Position numbers and translations under genes: made by a program. This document shows positions 1-6,055 of a stretch of 8,724 nucleotides of DNA, in pieces. How positions within the stretch are numbered: the stretch's first letter is position 1; each line of letters begins with the position of its first letter. The notes under the pieces were generated by a model, which worked only from the letters and a program-made list of their open reading frames with translations, was not told where the DNA came from and ran no database searches. Source of the stretch: Frankia sp. GTDB taxonomy: Bacteria; Actinomycetota; Actinomycetes; Frankiales; Frankiaceae. The stretch covers positions 1 to 8,724 of the forward strand of contig JADGHD010000176.1 of NCBI GenBank assembly GCA_019689615.1, in the 5' to 3' direction.

Positions 1-1015
1 GAGCGGGGGCAGGGGCAGGGGCGAGGCCCAGGGCCGCCTTGCGGTCCGCGGTGACGGCTATGGAGATGGAGATCGGGTCGGGGGTGAAGGCGAGGCTCTC
101 CCAGGCGCTGGCGAGCACGCCGACGGGGAGGCGCTCCCCTGGGCCGATGGCCAGTTCCCGGTTGACGACCTCGGCGCCGTGCTGGGGCTCGGCGTTGAGC
201 TCGTCGATCACCGCCACGTTCGCCGCGACCAGGCGGGCGACGATGTCGCGGTGGTCGGCCAGGTAGTCGGCCCGGGTGACGAGGACCGTGGTGGCGAACC
301 TGCCGCCGGTGACCGGCCATTCGGCCGCCTCGTCGACGAGGATCCGCCCGCCATCGGCGACCATCAGCATCGCCGCCGGCGCGGGCCGCCAGGCGCCGGC
401 GATCATGCCGGCGGTGAAGGCGTCGACCGCCTCGTCGGGGCTCATCGGGCGCACGGAGACGTCGCCGCTGCCATCCGGGTTGGCCGCCAGCCCGCGCGCC
501 CGCAGGTACCAGCGCAGCGCCACGTCCTCGGAGCTGCCGAGGCCGGGGGTGGCCACCGGCTGGCCGCGCAACCCCGCGGCATCAGCGATATCGGCGCGCA
601 CCACGAACCTGGCGCCGCTGGCGGCGGCGCCGGACACGATGCGGATCTGTTCCCCACCAGGGGCCAGGTAGGCCGCCGCCGCGGCGCCAGCGGGCACGTA
701 GGCGGCGTCGAGAGTGCCCGCCCGCAGCGCGGCCACCAGCGCGTCCGTCGACTCGAACGCGCGGGCCCGCAGGTGGACGCCGGTGCCCAGCCGGCTGACC
801 AGCAGGCCGACCGACAGGCCGTAGAGCGCGGGGGCCTGGGTGAGGTCCGGGGAGTAGCCCAGCCGCAGCGTGCCGGTGACCGGGTCGGCTGGCGGGGTGG
901 CCGCGGCGGGGCCGCCCCCCGAGCCGGAGCAGGACACCGTGAGCAGGCCGACGAGCGCCACCAGCAGCGTCGTGAGGGCCGTGCGCGCAGCGTTCCGCGG
1001 ACCCCGACATGTCAC
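1..1015 (-). CDS. ABC-transporter substrate-binding lipoprotein, SsuA/TauA/NMT1-like (3' end beyond window)
   Basis: The frame is open from a GTG at 1015 down to the left edge (about 338 codons, no stop seen), so the gene is partial. I translated it by hand. Residues 1-28 form a signal peptide: basic start (CRGPRNAAR), hydrophobic stretch (LTTLLVALVGLL), then LTVS before Cys29, an acceptable lipobox with Thr rather than Leu at -3. A Ser/Gly/Pro linker follows. The mature part begins with TLRLGYSPDLTQAP and contains DALVAALRAGTLDAAYVPAG, VATPGLGSSEDVALRWYL and DEAVDAFTAGMIAGAW. This is the pattern of periplasmic-binding-fold proteins for sulfonates, nitrate or thiamine precursors. It would sit on the outer face of the membrane and hand ligand to a permease. 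No permease or ATPase gene is visible; they could lie beyond the left edge. The last visible residues are an Ala-Pro run. Fold and lipoprotein status are fairly sure; the ligand cannot be read. Confidence 0.82.
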   Translation of the reverse strand, partial: MTCRGPRNAARTALTTLLVALVGLLTVSCSGSGGGPAAATPPADPVTGTLRLGYSPDLTQAPALYGLSVGLLVSRLGTGVHLRARAFESTDALVAALRAGTLDAAYVPAGAAAAAYLAPGGEQIRIVSGAAASGARFVVRADIADAAGLRGQPVATPGLGSSEDVALRWYLRARGLAANPDGSGDVSVRPMSPDEAVDAFTAGMIAGAWRPAPAAMLMVADGGRILVDEAAEWPVTGGRFATTVLVTRADYLADHRDIVARLVAANVAVIDELNAEPQHGAEVVNRELAIGPGERLPVGVLASAWESLAFTPDPISISIAVTADRKAALGLAPAPAPA

Positions 1016-1022
1016 CTAACCG

Positions 1023-1028
1023 CCCTCC
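1023..1028 (-). promoter_or_regulatory. Ribosome binding site GGAGGG of the binding-protein gene
   Basis: Read on the minus strand, GGAGGG lies 7 nt before the GTG at 1015. This decides the start: an ATG at 1010 is in another frame and does not lead into the lipoprotein sequence. Confidence 0.6.
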
Positions 1029-1140
1029 ACCCCGCCACTCACCACCGGCGCACCGGCGCGCGTACGCGTCATTCGCGCACGTCGTCCGGATTCGGAACGG
1101 TACCGGCGCGACCGCAAAGATCGCTTCCGGGCCGCCCGAT

Positions 1141-1157
1141 GCCGCCCCCCGGCGGGC
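1141..1157 (-). terminator. Possible GC hairpin after the acetyltransferase gene
   Basis: Downstream of the stop at 1182, the minus strand can pair GCC-C-GCC with GGC-GGC around a GGGG loop (six pairs, one bulged base). There is no T-tract, which is common for actinobacterial terminators but also makes chance pairing in GC-rich DNA likely. The rest of the 166-bp gap (1016-1181) shows no gene and no convincing promoter hexamers. Confidence 0.22.
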
Positions 1158-1181
1158 TGGCACGGCCGGCACGCGCGAGCG

Positions 1182-2033
1182 TCAGAACAGGATCGAGGCG
1201 AAGGTGCCCGCTCGGCGGAAGCCGACCCGCTCGTAGACGCGGCGGGCGGGCAGGTTGAAGTCGTTCACGTACAGGCTCACGACCGGGGCGTACATCGCCT
1301 GGGCCAGGGCGACGACGCTGGCGGTGCCGGCCGAGCCGAGGCCACGGCCGCGCAGCTCCGGGTCGACCCAGACCCCCTGGACCTGGCTCACCCCGCCGGC
1401 GACCGCGCCGATCTCGGCCTTGAACAGCACCCGGCCGTCTTCGATCCGGGCGAACGACCGGCGCTGCCCGATGAACTCGGCGACCCGGGCCCGGTAGAGC
1501 GCCCCGCCGTCGGCGGCCACCGGGGAGACGCCGATCTCCTCGGTGAACATCGCCACGCAGGCCGGCATGAGCACGTCCAGCTCGTCCGGCCGGACCAGGC
1601 GCACGGCCGGGTCCGGCGCGATCCGCGGCGGGGTGTCGATGACCAGCAGCGGCTGCTCGGCGCGTACCTCGCGGGCCGGGCCCCAGTACGGCTCGAGCAG
1701 CCGCCACATGCCGAGCACGGCGCTGGCCTGGCCGAGTATGGACGAGCAGCGCGGGCGGGTGCGCGGGGCCCGCTCGGCGAACAGCCGGACCGAGGCGGGC
1801 CCGGCGCCAACGGGCCACAGGTTCGCGCCGGAGTAGCACAGCGCCGTGGGCCTGCCGTCGACCATGTGGCCCCACACCTCGGCGCCCAGCCGCCACGGGT
1901 CGAGCCCGCACGCCTCGATCCGGGACGCGACGAAGACGTCCGCCACCGGGTCGCGCGCCAGCAACTGTCGGACGGCGGGCAGGTCGCGGTCGTCCAGCAG
2001 CCGTACTGGTGTGGACCGGAGCGGCAGGACCAT
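1182..2033 (-). CDS. GNAT-family N-acetyltransferase with N-terminal DUF4081-type domain (Rv2867c-like)
   Basis: This 283-residue protein has two parts. Residues about 8-120 (VRLLDDRDLPAVRQLLARDP to the LLEPYWG region) resemble the DUF4081 domain found before GNAT domains in actinobacteria. Residues about 145-283 form the GNAT domain, with VWVDPELRGRGLGSAG (221-236) carrying the RGRGLG pyrophosphate-binding loop for acetyl-CoA, and the usual C-terminal NDFNLPARRVYERVGF. It probably acetylates an amine in the cytoplasm; the substrate is unknown. The start is 20 bp after the ispG stop, so the two are probably co-transcribed. The M. tuberculosis counterpart from memory is Rv2867c, of near-equal length and in the same position. 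The GGAGG motif directly abuts the ATG, which is unusually close, but no better in-frame start is visible. Family assignment is strong; function beyond the family is open. Confidence 0.9.
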   Translation of the reverse strand: MVLPLRSTPVRLLDDRDLPAVRQLLARDPVADVFVASRIEACGLDPWRLGAEVWGHMVDGRPTALCYSGANLWPVGAGPASVRLFAERAPRTRPRCSSILGQASAVLGMWRLLEPYWGPAREVRAEQPLLVIDTPPRIAPDPAVRLVRPDELDVLMPACVAMFTEEIGVSPVAADGGALYRARVAEFIGQRRSFARIEDGRVLFKAEIGAVAGGVSQVQGVWVDPELRGRGLGSAGTASVVALAQAMYAPVVSLYVNDFNLPARRVYERVGFRRAGTFASILF

Positions 2034-2053
2034 CCTCCGTCGCCCAGAAAACG

Positions 2054-3208
2054 TCAGCTGACGGTGACAGTCGGCTCGCCGGAGGGCACGCCCTCGGCCT
2101 CCATCTCCTCAGCCAGCCGCATGGCCTCCTCGATGAGCGTCTCCACGATCTGCGCCTCGGGCACGGTCTTGATGACCTCGCCGCGGACGAAGATCTGCCC
2201 CTTGCCGTTGCCGGAGGCGACGCCGAGGTCGGCCTCGCGGGCCTCACCCGGGCCGTTGACCACGCAGCCCATGACCGCGACCCGCAGCGGCACGGACATG
2301 CCCTCAAGGCCCGCGGAGACCTGGTTGGCCAGCGTGTAGACGTCGACCTGGGCGCGGCCGCAGGACGGGCAGGAGACGATCTCCAGCCGGCGCTGGCGCA
2401 GGCCGAGCGACTCGAGGATGGCGATGCCGACCCGGACCTCCTCGACCGGCGGGGCCGACAGCGAGACCCGGATCGTGTCGCCGATGCCCTCGGCGAGCAG
2501 CGCGCCGAACGCGACCGCCGACTTGATCGTGCCCTGGAACTGCGGGCCGGCCTCGGTCACGCCCAGGTGCAGCGGGTAGTCGCAGCGCTCGGCGAGCAGC
2601 CGGTACGCCTGGATCATGACGACCGGGTCGTGGTGCTTCACCGAGATCTTGATGTCGCGGAAGCCGTGCTCCTCGAACAGCGAGCACTCCCACAGCGCCG
2701 ACTCGGTCAGCGCCTCCGGGGTGGCCTTGCCGTACTTGGCGAGCAGCCGCTTGTCGAGCGAGCCGGCGTTGACGCCGATGCGGATCGGGATGCCGGCGGC
2801 CGTGGCCCGCTTGGCGATCTCGCCGACCTTGTCGTCGAACGCCTTGATGTTGCCCGGGTTCACCCGGACGGCGGCGCAGCCGGCGTCGATCGCGGCGAAG
2901 ACGTACTTGGGCTGGAAGTGGATGTCCGCGATCACCGGGATGGGCGACTTGCGGGCGATCTGCGAGAGCGCGTCCGCGTCGTCCTGGCTCGGCACGGCGA
3001 CCCGGACGATCTGACAGCCGGCAGCGGTGAGCTGCGCGATCTGCTGCAGCGTCGCGTTGACGTCGGCCGTCAGGGTGGTGCACATCGACTGGACGGAGAC
3101 AGGGGCGTCCCCGCCGACCAGGACGTTGCCGACCTTGATCTGCCGGCTGACCCGGCGAGAGCCGAGCTGGCGGGCAGGGGTCTGGGGCATGCCCAGGGTT
3201 ACGGTCAC
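2054..3208 (-). CDS. ispG: 4-hydroxy-3-methylbut-2-en-1-yl diphosphate synthase (flavodoxin-type), MEP pathway
   Basis: IspG (GcpE) reductively opens 2-C-methyl-erythritol 2,4-cyclodiphosphate to HMBPP, the penultimate step of the MEP isoprenoid pathway, using a [4Fe-4S] cluster in the cytoplasm. The 384-residue product has the whole family pattern. The TIM-barrel part starts at VGGDAPVSVQSMCTT (31-45) and includes VIADIHFQP (92-100), VRVNPGNI (114-121) and IRIGVNAGSLDKR (142-154). The C-terminal cluster domain has Cys280 and Cys283 (CPSCGR), Cys315 (GCVVNGPGE) and Glu322, all present. The GTG at 3208 is chosen because it gives MTVTLGMPQ, matching the mycobacterial N-terminus as I recall it, and has a GAGGA site just upstream. 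The frame stays open to 3325, but the extra residues look unlike the family. The 135-bp gap to the upstream protease gene (3209-3343) holds no other gene and could carry a separate promoter, though I see no clear hexamers. Confidence 0.97.
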   Translation of the reverse strand: MTVTLGMPQTPARQLGSRRVSRQIKVGNVLVGGDAPVSVQSMCTTLTADVNATLQQIAQLTAAGCQIVRVAVPSQDDADALSQIARKSPIPVIADIHFQPKYVFAAIDAGCAAVRVNPGNIKAFDDKVGEIAKRATAAGIPIRIGVNAGSLDKRLLAKYGKATPEALTESALWECSLFEEHGFRDIKISVKHHDPVVMIQAYRLLAERCDYPLHLGVTEAGPQFQGTIKSAVAFGALLAEGIGDTIRVSLSAPPVEEVRVGIAILESLGLRQRRLEIVSCPSCGRAQVDVYTLANQVSAGLEGMSVPLRVAVMGCVVNGPGEAREADLGVASGNGKGQIFVRGEVIKTVPEAQIVETLIEEAMRLAEEMEAEGVPSGEPTVTVS

Positions 3209-3212
3209 GGTG

Positions 3213-3218
3213 TCCTCA
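3213..3218 (-). promoter_or_regulatory. Ribosome binding site TGAGGA of ispG
   Basis: On the minus strand TGAGGA precedes the GTG at 3208 with a 4-nt spacer. It supports that GTG over the longer frame opening at 3325. Confidence 0.5.
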
Positions 3219-3343
3219 CTGGTGATTCGGTAGCGGAGTGCGTGCCCCGCGCCCGCGCGCCAGTCTGTGGCCACCGGCTGCGGAACCGGGGACCGGGGCA
3301 GGCCGGCGCGGCGGTGAGCCACCAAGGGCGGATCGGCGGGTCA

Positions 3344-4549
3344 CTACAGTCGGATCGGGTTGACGATGTCGGCGGACAGGACGAGCAGACTGAACCCGAG
3401 CAGCACGACGACCGTCGCGTACGTGGCTGGTAACAGCTTGGCGAAGTCCACCCGCTGAACCGGGCCACGGTAGCCGCGCAGCCGCCGTAGGCCGTGGCGG
3501 GCCTGCTCGAAGCCGAGGACGGCGATGTGCCCGCCGTCCAGCGGCAACAACGGCAGCAGGTTGAAGATGCCGACGGCCAGGTTGATCCCGGCGATCAGCA
3601 GCAGGAAGTAGCTGACGCGCTCCCGCCACGAGTCGTCGGCCGCGACCACGTCACCGCCGATCCGGGCGGCGCCGACGACGCTGACGAAGCCGTCGGGGTC
3701 GCGGTTGTCGCTGAACAGGTTGCCGAGCTCGTCGATCCGGTGGGCCAACGTCTCGTACATCCCGGCGAACCCGTTGCCGATGGCCTCGAACGTGTGTGGG
3801 ATCGCCTCGATCGGGCCGTAACGGACGAACTCCTCGCCCGGGCGGACGCCGAGCGCGCCGACCCGGTCGTTCCCGGCCCCGCCGGTGGCGCGGTCGCGCA
3901 GCACCTCGGCGAGGTTCGGGGTGAGCGTGAGCTGCTCGCCGTCGCGCTCGACGACGATGACCGCCTGGCCAGGGCCGTGGTCGCGGACCAGTTGGGTGAA
4001 CTGCGCCCAGCTGGTGACCTCGACGCCGTCGAAGCTGATCACTCGGTCGCCCGCGCGCATCCCCGCGGCGGCGGCCGGGCCGGCGCCCGAGCACTCCTCG
4101 CCGGACCCCGAGCTGGTGGTGGCCACGCTGGTCGGCACGCAGCTGGTGGCGCCGATCTTGTTGTCGCTGGTCCTGGCCAGGCCGGTGGTGACCAGCACCA
4201 GGTAGATCAGCACGATCGCGATGATGAAGTGCACGATCGAGCCGGCCGACATGACAACAAGCCGGGCTCGGGCCGGCTTGTTGTAGAACGCGCGCGGGAC
4301 GTCCCTCTCGTCGATCTCCTCGAGGGGAGTCATTCCCTCGATCTTGACGAAACCGCCGAGCGGGAGCGCCTTGATGCCGTACTCGGTCTCCCCCCGGCGG
4401 CGCGACCACAGGGTCGGGCCGAAGCCGACGAAGAAGCGGGAGGCCTTCATGCCGTAGTGCCGGGCCGTGACGAAGTGGCCCAGCTCGTGCAGGCAGATCG
4501 AGATGAGCAGCGCCAGCGCGAAGGCGACGATGCCCAGCGTCATCATCAC
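3344..4549 (-). CDS. rip1: M50 site-2 (intramembrane) zinc metalloprotease, Rip1/RseP type
   Basis: The 401-residue product is an integral membrane protease that cuts single-pass membrane substrates, typically anti-sigma factors, within the bilayer. The zinc motif HELGH is at residues 21-25 inside the first membrane segment (about 5-25). The conserved FVGFGPTLW and ALPLGGFVKIEGM (61-73) follow. A second membrane segment lies at about 104-122, then an extracytoplasmic PDZ domain (about 158-215, AAAGMRAGDRVISFDGVEV). The third segment carries the second active-site motif NLLPLLPLDGG (330-340), with Asp338 as the third zinc ligand. A last membrane segment is at about 375-393. All catalytic residues are present. 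The start reads GTGATGATG: GTG at 4549 overlaps the dxr stop by 4 nt, and the ATG at 4546 overlaps it by 1 nt, so either way translation is coupled to dxr. The symbol follows mycobacterial Rip1 (Rv2869c), which has the same neighbours; the substrates here are unknown. Confidence 0.94.
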   Translation of the reverse strand: MMMTLGIVAFALALLISICLHELGHFVTARHYGMKASRFFVGFGPTLWSRRRGETEYGIKALPLGGFVKIEGMTPLEEIDERDVPRAFYNKPARARLVVMSAGSIVHFIIAIVLIYLVLVTTGLARTSDNKIGATSCVPTSVATTSSGSGEECSGAGPAAAAGMRAGDRVISFDGVEVTSWAQFTQLVRDHGPGQAVIVVERDGEQLTLTPNLAEVLRDRATGGAGNDRVGALGVRPGEEFVRYGPIEAIPHTFEAIGNGFAGMYETLAHRIDELGNLFSDNRDPDGFVSVVGAARIGGDVVAADDSWRERVSYFLLLIAGINLAVGIFNLLPLLPLDGGHIAVLGFEQARHGLRRLRGYRGPVQRVDFAKLLPATYATVVVLLGFSLLVLSADIVNPIRL

Positions 4550-5790
4550 CTGGTGTTCACCGCGCCCTCGATCAGGCGTGCCGCCTCGGCCCTCGCCTCG
4601 CGCTCGGTCTCGAGGACCTCGTCGAGCGACGGCTTCGCGATCACCTGGTGGTTCCCGACCACCTCGGCGACGATGTCGACGATCCGCACGAACGGCAGCC
4701 GCCTGGCCAGGAACGCCCCGACAGCCTCCTCGTTCGCCGCGTTGAACACGGCCGGCGCGGTCCCGCCGCGCTTGCCGGACTCACGGGCGAGCGAGACCGC
4801 CGGGAACGCCTCGTTGTCCAGCGGGAAGATCGTCAACGTCTGGGCGGTGGTCCAGTCCATCGGCCGCTGCGCGTCGGCGACCCGGTCGGGCCAGCCCAGC
4901 GCGAGCGCGATCGGCAACCGCATGTCCGGCGGCGAGACCTGCGCGATCGTGGAGCCGTCGTGGAACTCGACCATCGAGTGCACCAGCGACTGCGGGTGCA
5001 CCACGACCTCGATGTCGTCGTACGGCACGCCGAAGAACAGGTGCGCCTCGATCAGCTCCAGGCCCTTGTTCATCAGGGTCGCCGAGTTGATCGTGACCAG
5101 CGGGCCCATGTCCCAGGTCGGGTGGGCCAGCGCCTGCTCGGGCGTGACCGACAGCAGCTCCTCGCGGCGCCGGCCGCGGAACGGCCCGCCGCTGGCGGTC
5201 AGCACGAGCTTGCGCACCTCGTCCCGGCGGCCGCCGCGCAGGCACTGGGCGAGCGCGGAGTGCTCCGAGTCGACCGGGATCAGCCGGTCCGGGTCGCCGC
5301 CGAGGGCGTCCAGCACCAGCGGGCCTCCGGCGACCAGGGACTCCTTGTTCGCCAGCGCGACCGTGCGGCCGGCCGCCAGCGCCGACAGCGTCGGGGCCAG
5401 CCCGACCGAGCCGGTGATGCCGTTGAGCACGACGTCGCACGGCCAGGCCGCGATCTGCACGGCCGCGTCCGGGCCGGCCAGGATCTTGGGAACGGCGAAC
5501 TCGCCCCGCCGGTAGCCGCGCCTGTCCGCCTCGGCGTAGAAGGCCAGCTGCAGGTCCTGCGCCGCGGACGCGGCGGCCACCCCGACGACGGCAACGCCCA
5601 GGTCGAGCGCCTGCTCGGCGAGCAGATCGACCCGGCTGCCGCCGCCCAGCAGCCCGACCACGCGGAACTTGTCCGGGTTGCGCTTGATGACGTCGATCGC
5701 CTGCGTGCCGATCGATCCCGTCGACCCGAGGAGAACGACTTCACGAACGACCGGCGGCTGCGACACGCAACCATTCTCGCAGACCCCCAT
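4546..5790 (-). CDS. dxr: 1-deoxy-D-xylulose 5-phosphate reductoisomerase, MEP pathway
   Basis: Dxr converts DXP to 2-C-methyl-erythritol 4-phosphate with NADPH and a divalent metal, the first committed step of the MEP pathway. The 414-residue product shows the N-terminal NADPH loop GSTGSIG (22-28), ALANKESLVAGG (145-156), the metal ligands Asp174 and Glu176 (PVDSEHSA) and Glu245 (MNKGLELIEAH), plus LTASGGPFR (197-205), HPTWDMG (223-229), HPQSLVHSMVEFHDGS (265-280) and VFNAANEEAV (348-357). Nothing essential is missing and the length is normal. The start is uncertain: ATG 5790 adds MGVCENGC before GTG 5766 (MSQPPVVREVV), and neither has a strong ribosome site; I list the ATG. The stop overlaps the protease start, and ispG of the same pathway lies two genes on. 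Upstream is the spacer with the tandem repeat, so a promoter for this block may lie there, but I cannot name its hexamers. Confidence 0.96.
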   Translation of the reverse strand: MGVCENGCVSQPPVVREVVLLGSTGSIGTQAIDVIKRNPDKFRVVGLLGGGSRVDLLAEQALDLGVAVVGVAAASAAQDLQLAFYAEADRRGYRRGEFAVPKILAGPDAAVQIAAWPCDVVLNGITGSVGLAPTLSALAAGRTVALANKESLVAGGPLVLDALGGDPDRLIPVDSEHSALAQCLRGGRRDEVRKLVLTASGGPFRGRRREELLSVTPEQALAHPTWDMGPLVTINSATLMNKGLELIEAHLFFGVPYDDIEVVVHPQSLVHSMVEFHDGSTIAQVSPPDMRLPIALALGWPDRVADAQRPMDWTTAQTLTIFPLDNEAFPAVSLARESGKRGGTAPAVFNAANEEAVGAFLARRLPFVRIVDIVAEVVGNHQVIAKPSLDEVLETEREARAEAARLIEGAVNTR

Positions 5791-5925
5791 GCGGGCCGGG
5801 CATCGCCTGTTCGGTTGATGACAGTGCGCCCAGGACGCGGCGGGCTCGCCGCCGGCACGTGACCGTGCGAACTGCCCTGGTTGCGGCCCCGTTGACCGGC
5901 GCGGCTGACCGACGATACCGGCCAG

Positions 5926-6016
5926 GCGGTGCCGGCGCAGGCGGTGTGCCGGCCCAGGCGATGCCGGCGCACGCGATGCCGGCGCGAGCGGTGCTGGCGC
6001 AGGCGGTGCCGGCCTG
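5926..6016. repeat. Six-copy 15-bp tandem repeat between the esterase-like gene and dxr
   Basis: On the plus strand the consensus is GCGrTGCCGGCGCAg. Copies lie at 5926-5940, 5941-5957, 5958-5972, 5973-5987, 5988-6002 and 6003-6016. The second copy is 17 bp, with an extra GT, and the last is 14 bp and degenerate. Differences are point changes such as ATG/GTG in the middle and CAG/CAC/CGA at the end. The repeat lies in the 265-bp non-coding gap 5791-6055, upstream of dxr and downstream of the esterase-like stop. A plus-strand frame through it would encode A-V/M-P-A-x pentapeptides, but I see no support for a gene there. Confidence 0.75.
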
Positions 6017-6027
6017 GCGGCCTGGCG

Positions 6028-6046
6028 GCGCCGGTCGGCCCGGCGC
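6028..6046 (-). terminator. Perfect 7-bp GC stem-loop just after the esterase-like gene
   Basis: On the minus strand GCGCCGG-GCCGA-CCGGCGC forms a perfect 7-bp stem with a 5-nt loop, starting 9 nt after the stop codon ending at 6056. There is no T-tract. Its place directly after a stop suggests a GC-type terminator ending the rlmN-esterase unit, but chance hairpins are frequent in such DNA. Confidence 0.4.
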
Positions 6047-6055
6047 TGGCCCGGT

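Noticed and set aside
1085..1125. Possible promoter for the binding-protein gene (TACCGT with TTTGCGG upstream)
   Set aside because: The spacing between the two elements is only about 9 bp and neither is close to a consensus.
582..1172. Minus-strand frame beginning with ATG at 1010 inside the binding-protein gene
   Set aside because: It is one base-frame off the real lipoprotein and gives Arg/His/Pro-rich sequence. The GTG at 1015, with its own ribosome site, leads to a signal peptide and binding-protein motifs.
2009..3433. Plus-strand open frame of 474 codons opposite ispG
   Set aside because: It is the reverse-strand shadow of ispG, rich in Asp/Arg/Leu/Val and without recognisable motifs.
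3494..5515. Long plus-strand open frame of 673 codons opposite the protease and dxr genes
   Set aside because: Its translation is Arg/Ala/Asp-rich low-complexity sequence with no domain pattern, exactly opposite two clear genes. Long antisense frames are expected where third positions are nearly all G or C.
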